64,000 nt of DNA from Tepidamorphaceae bacterium (GTDB taxonomy: Bacteria; Pseudomonadota; Alphaproteobacteria; Rhizobiales; JAKSCL01): contig JANQPO010000021.1 of NCBI GenBank assembly GCA_028289445.1, positions 1 through 64,000 on the forward strand, given 5' to 3'. Below are positions 39,668 through 49,152 of the stretch, one piece after another; position 1 is the stretch's first letter, and each line of letters begins with the position of its first letter. The position numbers and the translations under genes were made by a program. The notes under the pieces were generated by a model. It had not been told where the DNA came from, ran no database searches, and saw nothing but the letters and a program-made list of their open reading frames with translations.

Positions 39668-42136
39668 TCAAGAGACCTGTCGATCTTGTGGCTGCAGAGG
39701 GTTTTCTTGTCTGGCGTTCGTAGGCGCGAGGACCTCTTCCAAACGCGGCGCCAGTCGGCTTCCGACAATGCTGTCGTAGATCTCAAGCGTCGATTTGGCC
39801 ATCGCATCGAGCGAAAAACGTGCTGAAACGTGCCGGCGCGCCCGGCGCGCCAGGGCTGCGTGCTCAGACGAAGATAGATCCAAGACTTGTCGCAAGGCAT
39901 CGGCAAGGGCACGCGCGTCTCCCACAGGAACGCGCCAACCCGTGCGTTGGTCTGGTTCAACTGTCGGCGGGGTCAACACGGTTTCTGGCGTTGCCCCGAT
40001 ATCGGATACAATGACCGGACATCCCATAGCCTGCGCCTCCACGGGAATGCGGCCGAATGCTTCTGGCTCTGTCGACGCGACGACGGCGACGTCGGCTAGA
40101 CTGTAGGCTGCCGGCATGTCTTCACAGTGACCAAATATCCGCACAACGTCCCCAAGGCCGTTGGCGCGCACCCTGCTGTGCAATGTCTCGACATAGCTCA
40201 GACGACCTTGCGCATCGCCTACCATCACCACGGTGAAATCGTCACCCCCTTCTTCTCGTAGGATCGCCGCTGCATCGATCATGACGCTTTGTCCTTTCCA
40301 GCTCGTCATCCGCGCCGGAAACAAGATGACGCGCCGGCCTTCGGTGAGCTGCCAAGTTTGACGCAAGGTCGCGACGCGTTGTTCGTCAACATGGGCCGGG
40401 TCAAAAGCGCCAAGATCGATCCCCCTTGGCACGACATGCAATAGCTTTGGATCCGGATCGTATCGCCCGGCCACGAGCTCGGCCGTGAAATGTGAGTTGG
40501 CAATGATTGCCTGGGAGCGTGCCATGACGCTGTTGTAGAAGCGCTTTACGGCATGATCTTCGTTGTATGCTCCGTGATAGGTCGTCACCAAAGGAATGGT
40601 TGTGCCCCTGACCGCAATGAGTGCACTCCAGGCCGGTGCGCGACTTCGGGCGTGGATAACGTCGATCCCTTTGTCGCGACAAAGACGTTGTAACCGTGAC
40701 GCGTTCATGATCATGCGGTAGGGGTTCTTGCTTGCTGCGGGGAAAGGTATCCACTCGACACCGTTTTTCGCCAAAGCCGGCAACAATCGTCCACCTTCAG
40801 TCGCCACAATGGCCCTGCCGCCGGCGGCGATGATAGCGCGGGCAATATCGATGGTGGTCTGCTCGGCGCCACCGGCATCCAGCCGCGGGATGATTTGAAG
40901 GATTGTCGGCCAACGATTGGTTTGTGCGACCGTGCCAACCCTTGCGCCGCTCGATACAGGATGAGCCGGGACTTCCGAGACGACCTCCTCATATAGACCT
41001 AGGGTCGCGCGGGTCATCCGATCATGGGTGTAAAGGTTGCGAATCCTCTCGCTCCCTCTTTTCCCCATCGCACGGCGCTGGTCGTCGGGCATCGACAGCA
41101 AGAAAACGAGCTTTTCGGCGAAATCGTCGACGTCGTATCCATCAAAATTGATTCCCGTCGCCTCATCCATTCCGTAACGCGGTGGGGCGCGAACGACTTC
41201 AACCCCTGGTCCGACATTGGAGACCAGGACCGGGGAGGCCATGGCCTGGGCCTCCAGCATTCCGCGTTGGAAGCCCTCCGGGGCGGTCGCGGCTGACACG
41301 GAAACCGTCGCGATGGCATAGGCTGCCGGCATATCTTCGACATGTCCGACAAGGCGCACGATGTCATCGACACCCATCTGCCGCGCCAACTCTTCAACGC
41401 GCTCGCGAAAGCCGGTATTGCCCTGATCTTCTCCGGCAAGGATGCAGACAAACGGCGGGACGCGATCGCGAATCTCGGCGACGGCCCGGACCATGTTGTC
41501 CTGGCCCTTCCGTCTCGCTAGGCGTCCTGGCAGCAGCACGATGGGCGTGTTGTCATCGACTCCCCATTCCTGGCGCAGCTTGGCCTCGCGCGCCTGGTCG
41601 ATCGTGCCGGGATCGAAGATCTGGGTATCAACGCCGCGATGGATGACGACGACGCGGTTTGAGTCGAGTTTGTAACGTCGGATGATGATGCTCGCGATCC
41701 AGTTGGAAACCGCGATCACGCGCTCACCGCGCACCATGATTCGGTTATAAGCGTGTTTGAGGTAATTCTGTTCCGTGTATCCGCTGTGATAGGTCGTCAC
41801 AAAGGGGACTTTTGCCCGTTTGCACGCCCAGTAACAGCTCCACGCCGGCGCTCGTGAGCGCGCGTGCACAAGGTCGACTCTTTCTTGCTGAATGATCTGT
41901 TCGAGCCGCACTGCGTTGCTGCGGATGGACAAAGGGTTCTTGGTGTCGACGGGTAGTTTGATATGCTCCGCGCCCATGTCGAACAGAGCCGAAACCATGC
42001 GGCCGCCCGACGATACGACGATCGACCGATGCCCTTCGCGGACCAGGGCCTCGCACACTTGCAGCGCACCAAGCTCCGCGCCTCCGGACTGCATGGCCGG
42101 TATCACCTGAAGGATCGTCAATCGAGGTGTTGACAT
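39668..42136 (-). CDS. Fused double GT4 glycosyltransferase
   Basis: The 822-residue product contains two complete GT4 (GT-B fold) glycosyltransferases. Domain 1 covers about residues 1-390 and domain 2 about 409-795. Shared landmarks are TILQVIPAMQSGGAE/TILQIIPRLDAGGAE, VHARSRAPAWS/IHARSRAPAWS, VTTYHSGY/VTTYHGAY and VEDMPAAYAIA/CEDMPAAYSLA. Both donor-site EX7E motifs are intact: Glu287-Glu295 and Glu692-Glu700. A short linker (about 390-408) joins them. Single-domain relatives are about 400 residues, so this is a tandem duplication read as one chain. It probably acts in lipopolysaccharide or exopolysaccharide assembly. Donor and acceptor are unknown. Confidence 0.9.
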   Translation of the reverse strand: MSTPRLTILQVIPAMQSGGAELGALQVCEALVREGHRSIVVSSGGRMVSALFDMGAEHIKLPVDTKNPLSIRSNAVRLEQIIQQERVDLVHARSRAPAWSCYWACKRAKVPFVTTYHSGYTEQNYLKHAYNRIMVRGERVIAVSNWIASIIIRRYKLDSNRVVVIHRGVDTQIFDPGTIDQAREAKLRQEWGVDDNTPIVLLPGRLARRKGQDNMVRAVAEIRDRVPPFVCILAGEDQGNTGFRERVEELARQMGVDDIVRLVGHVEDMPAAYAIATVSVSAATAPEGFQRGMLEAQAMASPVLVSNVGPGVEVVRAPPRYGMDEATGINFDGYDVDDFAEKLVFLLSMPDDQRRAMGKRGSERIRNLYTHDRMTRATLGLYEEVVSEVPAHPVSSGARVGTVAQTNRWPTILQIIPRLDAGGAEQTTIDIARAIIAAGGRAIVATEGGRLLPALAKNGVEWIPFPAASKNPYRMIMNASRLQRLCRDKGIDVIHARSRAPAWSALIAVRGTTIPLVTTYHGAYNEDHAVKRFYNSVMARSQAIIANSHFTAELVAGRYDPDPKLLHVVPRGIDLGAFDPAHVDEQRVATLRQTWQLTEGRRVILFPARMTSWKGQSVMIDAAAILREEGGDDFTVVMVGDAQGRLSYVETLHSRVRANGLGDVVRIFGHCEDMPAAYSLADVAVVASTEPEAFGRIPVEAQAMGCPVIVSDIGATPETVLTPPTVEPDQRTGWRVPVGDARALADALRQVLDLSSSEHAALARRARRHVSARFSLDAMAKSTLEIYDSIVGSRLAPRLEEVLAPTNARQENPLQPQDRQVS

Positions 42137-42276
42137 AGCTCAGCCGATTTTCGATACGCGCCGGGCCAGAAATGCCGGAAAACAACACGACCGTTTCGGT
42201 CGAAACTCTGAGCGCCCGCTTGGCCGGTCTTATCGCTAATCGTGATAGTAGGCAAACGCAGGGGGCAGAACCGCTC

Positions 42277-43080
42277 ATGATCGGATCGTCAGATTTGGAC
42301 TTGGCTGTTCACGTCGATGCGCCCGAGACTGCGGCGCTGCAATCACTCGGCGTGTTCTGGCTGAGTGGCCTGCGGTCTTCCATGAACGGCGAGAAGGCAA
42401 GCTCAGTTGCCGCCTGGTGTGCGGAATCGGGGCGAACGGCCATTCGGTTCGACTATCGGGGTCACGGCGACAGTCCCGGAGAGTTCGAGGACTGTGTCGT
42501 CAGCGACTGGCTGACCGATTCATTGGCGGTCTTCGATCGTTATGCGATGGGGCCGCAAATCCTCGTGGGATCAAGTCTGGGCGGCTGGCTGGCGTGTCAT
42601 GTGGCCGAGGCCCGCGGCTCAAGGGACAAGGCTTGGGTCGCCGGGCTCGTCCTGATCGCGCCGGCGATCGATATGACGGAGCGCCTGATCTGGCAGGCGA
42701 TGCCGGAGGCGACACGAACGGTCCTTCTTCGGGATGGCATCTTCATGCGTCCGTCGCGCTACGGAGACGGGGACTATCCGATTACCCGCGCTTTGATCGA
42801 GGACGGCAAGCAACATCTGTTTGGCGACCGACCGCTCGATTTCGATGGGCCGATCCATATCGTCCACGGTGGACATGACGTGGACGTTCCGTGGACGGTC
42901 TCACGGGACTTTTGCTCCAATCTGGCCCGGTGTGATGTGCGCTTCACGCTCATCCCCGATGGCGAGCACCGTCTGTCTCGGCCGAGCGATATCGCAATCA
43001 TTTTGCACACGATTGAGACGATGGCGGATCAGCTGTCGGCGGCCCCGGACGCCCAGAGCACGCCCAACCCTTCCCGGTAA
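42277..43080 (+). CDS. Alpha/beta hydrolase (ABHD10/thioesterase-like)
   Basis: The 267-residue product has the nucleophile elbow VGSSLGGW, the oxyanion segment FWLSGLRSSMNGEKA, an acid in GGHDVDVPW and the catalytic His in DGEHRLSR. Homologues of this type have about 25 residues before the FWLSG strand, so ATG 42277 is preferred. The frame is open from ATG 42172, but that would leave only 35 bp to the divergent glycosyltransferase start. Its 3' end overlaps the convergent SDR gene by 52 bp. Confidence 0.82.
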   Translation: MIGSSDLDLAVHVDAPETAALQSLGVFWLSGLRSSMNGEKASSVAAWCAESGRTAIRFDYRGHGDSPGEFEDCVVSDWLTDSLAVFDRYAMGPQILVGSSLGGWLACHVAEARGSRDKAWVAGLVLIAPAIDMTERLIWQAMPEATRTVLLRDGIFMRPSRYGDGDYPITRALIEDGKQHLFGDRPLDFDGPIHIVHGGHDVDVPWTVSRDFCSNLARCDVRFTLIPDGEHRLSRPSDIAIILHTIETMADQLSAAPDAQSTPNPSR

Positions 43081-43910
43081 GTCGGGAAGCAGAAACGGAA
43101 GCCGAACGTGCGTTTCAGGCGGTCGTTGCGGACGCGCTTGCACTCTCCGTAAAAGGACCGCGCCATGGGCGAGAGATCGGCGGTCTCGAAGTCGACGGGA
43201 TCGGGCCGCGAAAATCCGGCGATGTCGGCTGCATACCAGAGTACGTCTTGCGGTGGTGCGGGTTCGTCGTCGGAGACGTTGAAAAGGCGCGTTCTTCCGG
43301 CTGGTCCAGGCCCGTTGAGACCCGCCCAAACGGCCGAAGCGATGTCCGCGACGTGGATGCGGTTGAAGACTTGGCCGGGTTTGACGAGGGCGCGTGCATC
43401 GCCGCGCTTTAGCTTGCGGAACTGATTGCGGCCGGGGCCATAGATGCCGGCCAATCGGAAGAGGTCGCAAGGGAATCCCACCCGCGCGGCGACCTCTCTC
43501 CATTCCTCTTCGGCGCGCAGGCGCCAGATGGATCGCTGGCTCGTCGGTTTCGGTGGCGTGGTTTCGTCGACCCATGCGCCGCCATGATCGCCATAGACAC
43601 CGACGGTGGACAGATAGCCGACCCAGGTTTCGGGGCGAAAGTTCTCTGCATGGTGGCGCAAGACTGGATCGCCATCTTCATCGGGTGCGATCGACACGAC
43701 AATGGCGTCTGCGGCTCTGATGGCGTCGGCAAGCGCCGATGAATGCGTCGTGCCTTCGAACAGAATGGGCGCGACGCCGGCCTTGCGAAGCCTGTCGGCC
43801 TTGTCGGTTGACCGCGTTGTGCCGACGACGCGCCACCCCCGCGCCATCGCATGGCGAGCGGTCGCGTCGGCCGAATAACCAAAGCCCAAGGCAAGCAAGG
43901 TCTTCGTCAT
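43029..43910 (-). CDS. Atypical SDR-family epimerase/dehydratase-like protein
   Basis: The 293-residue product starts MTKTLLALGFGYSADATAR at 43910, with a Rossmann loop GFGYSA, STVGVYGDHGG with the catalytic Tyr region, and RLAGIYGPGRN. It resembles the YeeZ/SPRR-type extended SDR proteins. The start overlaps the queG stop as ATGA. The substrate is unknown. Confidence 0.83.
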   Translation of the reverse strand: MTKTLLALGFGYSADATARHAMARGWRVVGTTRSTDKADRLRKAGVAPILFEGTTHSSALADAIRAADAIVVSIAPDEDGDPVLRHHAENFRPETWVGYLSTVGVYGDHGGAWVDETTPPKPTSQRSIWRLRAEEEWREVAARVGFPCDLFRLAGIYGPGRNQFRKLKRGDARALVKPGQVFNRIHVADIASAVWAGLNGPGPAGRTRLFNVSDDEPAPPQDVLWYAADIAGFSRPDPVDFETADLSPMARSFYGECKRVRNDRLKRTFGFRFCFPTYREGLGVLWASGAADS

Positions 43911-45058
43911 GCCGCGGCCCATTCCGCTTGGACGTCTTCATCGGTCTCGGTCGGTGCATGGCAATCGCGTAGAGCGGCGAAAGTTTCGATATCCAGCAAA
44001 CGCGACAACGCCCAGACCGCCATGCCGCGCACGAGCGGCGAGGGATCGCCCAGCCGCGCCTTCGCGGCCGGAACCAGGTCCGGGTCGCTGGAGTTTCCAA
44101 TGGCGATCAAAACATTGCGGACGAAACGGTCCCGCCCGGTCCGCTTGATTGGCGATTTGCGGTAAAGCGTCCGAAACGCTGCGTCGTCGAGTTCTGCAAG
44201 TTCGGCGAGCGGCGGCTGATCGGTTCCAGGGCTCGCCTTGAAGCGGGCTTCCTGGGACACGCGCGCATATTTGTTCCACGGGCAAACGGCAAGACAATCG
44301 TCGCACCCGTAGATCCGATTGCCGATCGCCGCCCTTAACGATCGATCGATCGGACCCTTGTGTTCGATCGTCAGATAAGAAATGCAGCGCCTTGCGTCGA
44401 GTTGGTACGGCGCCGGAAAGGCGTTTGTCGGGCAGACATCGAGACAGGCGCGACAAGACCCGCAATGGTCCCGCTCCGGCGGATCGGGTCTAAGGCGTGC
44501 GGTCGTGAACATGGAGCCTAGAAAGAGCCATGATCCGAAGCGCCTGCTGACCAAATTGGTATGCTTGCCCTGCCAGCCGATCCCAGCCCGTTCGGCGATG
44601 GGTTTTTCCATGACGGGTGCCGTGTCCACGAAGACCTTCACATCTTCGCCGGTCTTGGCCGCAAACCAGCGGGCAAGTGTCTTCAGCCGCTTCTTAAGCA
44701 CATCGTGATAGTCCTCGCCGCCGGCGTAGACCGACACCACGCCGCTGTCCTTGCTTTGCGATCCTGCCATCGGGTCGCCCGCCGGCCCGTAGTTCGCTGT
44801 AACAACGACAATGCTTTCTGCCTGCGGCCAAAGCACTTTCGGGTTGGCCCGGCGATCGGCGTTGGCCTCTAGCCAATGCATCGAGCCGTGATGGCCCTGA
44901 GCCAGAAACGTTCGCAGCTTGGCGTCCAGTCCCGCAATGTCGCCCGCGGAAGCGATCCTTGCCTCGTCGAAGCCAACTTCAAGCGCCTTCGCCTGGACAT
45001 GAGCTTCAAGCGAGGCTTCAGCGACGGCCGACCGTCGTTCAGAAATCAAGATCGACAT
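43907..45058 (-). CDS. queG: Epoxyqueuosine reductase
   Basis: QueG is the cobalamin-dependent iron-sulfur enzyme for the last step of queuosine synthesis in tRNA. The 383-residue product has the N-terminal cobalamin-binding domain, two 4Fe-4S motifs CGSCRACLDVCPTNAF and CDDCLAVCPWNKYA, and a C-terminal HEAT-like part (SPLVRGMAVWALSRLL). Its start overlaps the 3' end of the GST gene by 20 nt, giving a GST-queG-SDR unit. Confidence 0.94.
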   Translation of the reverse strand: MSILISERRSAVAEASLEAHVQAKALEVGFDEARIASAGDIAGLDAKLRTFLAQGHHGSMHWLEANADRRANPKVLWPQAESIVVVTANYGPAGDPMAGSQSKDSGVVSVYAGGEDYHDVLKKRLKTLARWFAAKTGEDVKVFVDTAPVMEKPIAERAGIGWQGKHTNLVSRRFGSWLFLGSMFTTARLRPDPPERDHCGSCRACLDVCPTNAFPAPYQLDARRCISYLTIEHKGPIDRSLRAAIGNRIYGCDDCLAVCPWNKYARVSQEARFKASPGTDQPPLAELAELDDAAFRTLYRKSPIKRTGRDRFVRNVLIAIGNSSDPDLVPAAKARLGDPSPLVRGMAVWALSRLLDIETFAALRDCHAPTETDEDVQAEWAAA

Positions 45059-45731
45059 AGTGAGCGACTGGTTGAATTCCGGCGATGCGGTCGGTGAGCA
45101 AGGCCCGGAAACAGGGCCGTGACTTCAGTCGCGCGTACCAGTCCTTTGTAACGAGCGCGGTCTCCCAAGGAACATGGCCGAGATAGTCGAGGCATGAGAG
45201 ATGCGCGGCTGCCGTCAGGTCGGCGCGCGTCATGAGGTCGCCAGCAAGCCAATTGCGCGATGCCAGAAGATGATCGGTGTACTTCAGGTGATAGCGCAGA
45301 TTCGTCGTGCCGATATGGACGACTTTCATATCGAGCGCACCGCCGCCGGCGTCCGGTGAAAGGAACCGCTTGTCGATCTTCTCGCCGAGGATGTTGACCG
45401 TCACCTCCAGGTTGAACTTGCGGTCGAACCAGTCGACCAGCCGGCGCACTTCGGCGCGTGCGAAGAAACCGCGCGGCATGGCCTGCCACCCTCGCGCATT
45501 GGCCGGCCGCGTTTCGTCGAGATACTCGGCGATGGCGTTGATCCCGCAGATCGGCGGACCGTCGTCCTCGATCATTACAGGGACGGTCCCCGCCGGGTTG
45601 AGCGCCAGGAACTCGTAGCGACGGTCCCACACACGTTCTTCAATGAAATTTACCGTCTCGCCATATTCGCCCAGTATAAGACGGGCGGTTCGGCTAAAGG
45701 GGTCGAGCGGCGAATAATAGAGTTCGATCAT
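45039..45731 (-). CDS. Glutathione S-transferase family protein
   Basis: The 230-residue product starts MIELYYSPLDPFSRTARLIL at 45731, with a thioredoxin-like N-terminal domain (GTVPVMIEDDGPPICGINAIAEYLDE) and a helical C-terminal domain (AGDLMTRADLTAAAHLSCLDYLG). It is unlike the Nu-type GST at 20426. The longer reading to 45881 enters the region shared with divergent uppP. Co-transcription with queG is likely. The substrate is unknown. Confidence 0.87.
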   Translation of the reverse strand: MIELYYSPLDPFSRTARLILGEYGETVNFIEERVWDRRYEFLALNPAGTVPVMIEDDGPPICGINAIAEYLDETRPANARGWQAMPRGFFARAEVRRLVDWFDRKFNLEVTVNILGEKIDKRFLSPDAGGGALDMKVVHIGTTNLRYHLKYTDHLLASRNWLAGDLMTRADLTAAAHLSCLDYLGHVPWETALVTKDWYARLKSRPCFRALLTDRIAGIQPVAHYVDLDF

Positions 45732-45901
45732 CGCTGCGGTTGCAGGGTCCTGTGGACTGACCGCCCCTGCGTTTCGTGGCGGCGTTGTTGCTGAGGTGTC
45801 CCAATCCGGCGTTGCGGCCGATAGGGACACTGCCGGTATAGAGGCCGCTGGAACGGCCGACAAGTCGCGATTGCCGTTCAAGAAGCGCGGAGCCTCGCTA
45901 G

Positions 45902-46714
45902 GTGGACTTCCTCCAAATCGTCGTGTTGGCCGTGGTCCAGGGGATCACCGAGTTCCTGCCGATCTCGTCGTCCGGCCATCTCCTGCTGATCCCGCATCTA
46001 ACGGGATGGAGCGACCAGGGGCTGGCCGCCGATGTGATGGTTCACGTTGGTTCATTGGCGGCGATCCTTGTCTACTTTCGGGCAGATGTTGCGCGCCTGT
46101 TCGGCGGCGTTCTCGATCTCTTGCAGGGGCGTTTGACCCCTTGGGCCAAGCTCGGGTTGATGATCCTTGTCGCGACGATCCCGGCGATCGGCCTGGGCGT
46201 CGTTTTGAAATCGACCGGTGCGGTCGACGCGATCCGCGCCGATCCGGCGTTCGCCATGAAGTTGGTGGGCTGGAACGCCATCGTTTTCGGCGCTCTGCTT
46301 TACCTGGCGGATCGTGTCGGACCGCGCCTCAAGGCCATCGAGGATATGCGTTTCGGGCCGGCGATCGTGATCGGTTTTGCCCAGGCGCTGGCGCTCATTC
46401 CAGGAACAAGCCGGTCCGGGATCACCATCACCGCTGGCCGTTTCCTGGGGTTTGAACGGCCCGAGGCGGCGCGGTTTTCGTTCCTTTTGGGCATACCCGC
46501 GATCGCTGGGGCGGGTCTGATCACCGCTCTGGAGGCGGTTGACGCAGGCGCCGGCATCTCGTTGGAGGTCTGGCTCGCCGCGGCGTTGTCCTTTATCTCA
46601 TCGCTCGCGGCGATCGCGTTTCTAATGGCGCTGGTGCGGCGGATGAGCTTCTTGCCCTTCGTCGCCTATCGGTTCGCGCTGGGCGCGATTCTGCTGTGGA
46701 TGGCTTACTCCTGA
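45902..46714 (+). CDS. uppP: Undecaprenyl-diphosphatase
   Basis: UppP (BacA) dephosphorylates undecaprenyl pyrophosphate so the lipid carrier can be reused for cell-wall and surface glycans. The 270-residue membrane protein starts at GTG 45902, with CGGAG upstream. It has the two active-site motifs VQGITEFLPISSSGHL and PGTSRSG, and about eight membrane helices. It converges on the SDR gene with a 10-bp overlap. Confidence 0.95.
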   Translation: MDFLQIVVLAVVQGITEFLPISSSGHLLLIPHLTGWSDQGLAADVMVHVGSLAAILVYFRADVARLFGGVLDLLQGRLTPWAKLGLMILVATIPAIGLGVVLKSTGAVDAIRADPAFAMKLVGWNAIVFGALLYLADRVGPRLKAIEDMRFGPAIVIGFAQALALIPGTSRSGITITAGRFLGFERPEAARFSFLLGIPAIAGAGLITALEAVDAGAGISLEVWLAAALSFISSLAAIAFLMALVRRMSFLPFVAYRFALGAILLWMAYS

Positions 46715-47688
46715 GCGCCGTTGCGGCCGGGTTCGGCCGCGAACTGGCCGGAGCGACGGTATCGCGTGAGATAAGTCGGCAGAATAAGCTCCATCGCCAT
46801 CGGATCGATACCAAGGCCTTCCAGCGTGCGCCTCTCGGCAATTGCGGCATCCGTGACCACATTGTCATGGGCGAGTAGCTTGACCTGATCCACCGTGAGC
46901 GGCGGCTTGGGGAGCCATTGCGTCATGCTACCGATCATCCGTGCGATCGATGCTGGGATGGGTGCGAGCAGCCGCTTGCGACCGATCACCTCCAGCATCA
47001 TGACCAGCAGCTCTTTGAAGCTGGCAACGCGCGGGCCGCCTAGCTCATAGATCGTCGACGGCATGGCGTCGCCGTCGACAGCACGGGCGGCCGCTTCGGC
47101 CACGTCGTTGACATAAACGGGCTGGAACCGCGTGGTGCCGCCGGCGACCAGCGGCAGCATGGGCGAGAGCTGCGCCATGGTGGCGAAGCGATTGAAAAAG
47201 TCGTCTTCAGGGCCGAAGATGATGGATGGCCGCAAGATGGTGGCGTCTGGCATATGGGTCGCCAGCGCGGCTTCCCCGGCCGCTTTCGTGCGCGCGTAGT
47301 CTGATGCGGAGTCCGCGTCGGCGCCGATCGCCGACAGATGGACAACATGCTCGACACCCTGCTTGACGGCGGCCTGACCGATCAATCCGGGTCCGGTGGC
47401 TTGGACGGTATCGAACGTCTGACGCCGGCTTTCGAACAGGATGCCCACACAGTTGACGGCAATATCGGTGCCGGCCAACGCGGCCATGACGGAGTCCGGG
47501 TAGCGGAGATTGGCCTGAACGGCGTGAATCTGCCCAACGCCGCCAAGCGGCTGCAAATGAAACGCAAGGTCCGGCCGGCGGACTGCGACCCTTATTCGAT
47601 AGCCGCGCCGGGCAAGCGCTCGCACGATATAGCGGCCGACAAAACCGGAGCCGCCAAAGATCGTAACCAGCTTATTCGTCGCGCTCAT
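46705..47688 (-). CDS. NDUFA9-like atypical SDR protein
   Basis: This extended SDR of the complex I NDUFA9-like type (327 residues) has GGSGFVGRYIVRALARRGY and HVVHLSAIGADADSASDYARTKAAGE, a YxxxK-like variant. ILRPSIIFGPEDDFFNRFA follows. It starts MSATNKLVTIFGG; ATGs at 47694 and 47712 are alternatives. In alphaproteobacteria such proteins are commonly free-standing and linked by homology to ubiquinone or complex I functions. The exact role is not known. Confidence 0.85.
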   Translation of the reverse strand: MSATNKLVTIFGGSGFVGRYIVRALARRGYRIRVAVRRPDLAFHLQPLGGVGQIHAVQANLRYPDSVMAALAGTDIAVNCVGILFESRRQTFDTVQATGPGLIGQAAVKQGVEHVVHLSAIGADADSASDYARTKAAGEAALATHMPDATILRPSIIFGPEDDFFNRFATMAQLSPMLPLVAGGTTRFQPVYVNDVAEAAARAVDGDAMPSTIYELGGPRVASFKELLVMMLEVIGRKRLLAPIPASIARMIGSMTQWLPKPPLTVDQVKLLAHDNVVTDAAIAERRTLEGLGIDPMAMELILPTYLTRYRRSGQFAAEPGRNGAQE

Positions 47689-47773
47689 GTTCATCGCCCA
47701 TGCTCGATGCATTCTGCCTTATCGATATACACCAGCAGGCACCTAAGTCCACGCCAGTGGGCCGCCGCCGTCG

Positions 47774-47803
47774 TTGACAAGCGCTTTCGGCCGGCCTTAA
47801 AAG
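47774..47803 (+). promoter_or_regulatory. Promoter of tRNA-Leu
   Basis: A perfect TTGACA (47774-47779) and TAAAAG (47798-47803, 4 of 6) are 18 nt apart, placing the start about 27 nt before the mature tRNA. Confidence 0.6.
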
Positions 47804-47836
47804 ACCGCCTCACCGGTGGGACTGCCCGCCGGCCGG

Positions 47837-47923
47837 GCCCAGGTGGCGGAATTGGTAGACGCGCTAGCTTCAGGTGCTAGTTTCCGAAAGGAAGTGGAAG
47901 TTCGAGTCTTCTCCTGGGCACCA
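47837..47923 (+). tRNA. tRNA-Leu (anticodon CAG)
   Basis: Acceptor GCCCAGG (47837-47843) pairs fully with CCTGGGC (47913-47919), followed by discriminator A and an encoded CCA. The anticodon stem CTAGC/GCTAG encloses loop TTCAGGT, giving CAG. A long variable arm (TTTCCGAAAGGAAG) and TTCGAGT in the T loop fit a class II leucine tRNA. No integrase gene and no repeat of its 3' end were noticed downstream. Confidence 0.97.
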
Positions 47924-48076
47924 CACCTTTAAGAAAACCCTCTATTATCGCATTGATTTTGCTTGGATTTCTTAGATGGACTTGTCTTCGCCTTTATCGA
48001 GACCGAAGTGCGACCGAGTAAGATCGCCAATCATGAGGCCGAGAACATCCGGTTCGGCGCCCGCTCCGCAGCATTT

Positions 48077-49141
48077 CTAACCACCTGGGATCAGAACCGG
48101 CCCTGAAGCTGAAAAACCAACCTTGACCTCCTGGCCGACGTCAAGCGGATGATCGACGTCGTCCTGAACGGCAAACATCGACCCGAACGCCGCTTCCAGC
48201 GTGTATTCCATCCGGATGCCGACATATGTCGCTTTGGCGATGCGCGCATCGAATCCTTCTTCGCCGCCAAACACGAGCCGGGAGGGCCGCACTGCGAGCA
48301 CCGCCGAACCCTTCTGCAGCCCCCGCGATGGCAGGCGGTATCGGTAGCCATCGACATCGACTTCAGCGGTATCGCCGTCAATGGATCCGATCTCACAGGG
48401 GATCAGATTGGCCTCGCCGATGAAATCGGCGACGAACCGGTCGACGGGCGCATCGTAGAGCTGACGGGGTGTCCCGGTCTGTGCGATGGCGGCGTTGCGC
48501 ATCACGACGATCTCGTCGGACACCGCAAGTGCTTCTTCCTGGTCGTGCGTGACGTAGACGACCGTCAGTCCGAGGTCTTGCTGAATTGACCGAATGTCCT
48601 CGCGCACCTGGCGACGCAATTTGGCATCGAGGTTCGACAAGGGCTCGTCGAACAAGAGCACCTGCGGCTCCAAAACCAATGCACGCGCAACGGCCACGCG
48701 TTGCTGTTGGCCGCCGGAAAGTTCGCTAGGCAGACGGTCGTCATATCCCTTCAAGCCGACCAGTTCGAGCCCGTCGCGCGCCCGATCCCTCGCTTCGGAT
48801 TTGGCAAATCCGGAGAAACCCAAGCCGTAGGAGACGTTCTCCAGCACGGACATGTGCGGGAACAAAGCATAGGACTGAAACACCATCGACACATCGCGAT
48901 CGGTCGCCGGGAGCCTGGTGACGTCTTTGCCGTCGATCAGGATCTGTCCTTCTGTCGCCATTTCGAGCCCGGCGATCATTCTAAGCGTGGTGGTCTTGCC
49001 GCAGCCCGAAGGGCCGAGCAACGTCACTAGCTTTCCGGCCTCCATGTCGAGGTCGATATTGTCAACCGCGACGACGTCCTTGCCGTAGACCTTGGTGACC
49101 CCTTTGAAACTGACCGGTGCCGCCGCGCTCTTAATTGACAT
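48077..49141 (-). CDS. ABC transporter ATP-binding protein (AfuC/PotA type)
   Basis: The 354-residue ATPase starts MSIKSAAAPVSFKGVTKVYG at 49141. It has Walker A GPSGCGKTT, the signature LSGGQQQRVAVARAL, Walker B LLFDEPLSNLD, the H-loop in VTHDQEEAL and a C-terminal TOBE domain. It is the last gene of the SBP-permease-ATPase unit, 11 nt after the permease stop. Such ATPases are often annotated as ferric-iron importers. The Pho box upstream of the operon suggests a phosphorylated solute instead. Confidence 0.88.
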   Translation of the reverse strand: MSIKSAAAPVSFKGVTKVYGKDVVAVDNIDLDMEAGKLVTLLGPSGCGKTTTLRMIAGLEMATEGQILIDGKDVTRLPATDRDVSMVFQSYALFPHMSVLENVSYGLGFSGFAKSEARDRARDGLELVGLKGYDDRLPSELSGGQQQRVAVARALVLEPQVLLFDEPLSNLDAKLRRQVREDIRSIQQDLGLTVVYVTHDQEEALAVSDEIVVMRNAAIAQTGTPRQLYDAPVDRFVADFIGEANLIPCEIGSIDGDTAEVDVDGYRYRLPSRGLQKGSAVLAVRPSRLVFGGEEGFDARIAKATYVGIRMEYTLEAAFGSMFAVQDDVDHPLDVGQEVKVGFSASGPVLIPGG

Positions 49142-49152
49142 GGTGCGTTCCC

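Noticed and set aside
42172..42276. N-terminal extension of the alpha/beta hydrolase from ATG 42172
   Set aside because: It would leave 35 bp to the divergent glycosyltransferase and lacks a ribosome site, and the extra 35 residues precede the point where the fold normally begins.
47924..48076. Integration remnant or decayed gene directly after tRNA-Leu
   Set aside because: One frame is open for about 50 codons into the 3' end of the ATPase gene, but it has no start, no recognised family and no integrase or att repeat nearby.
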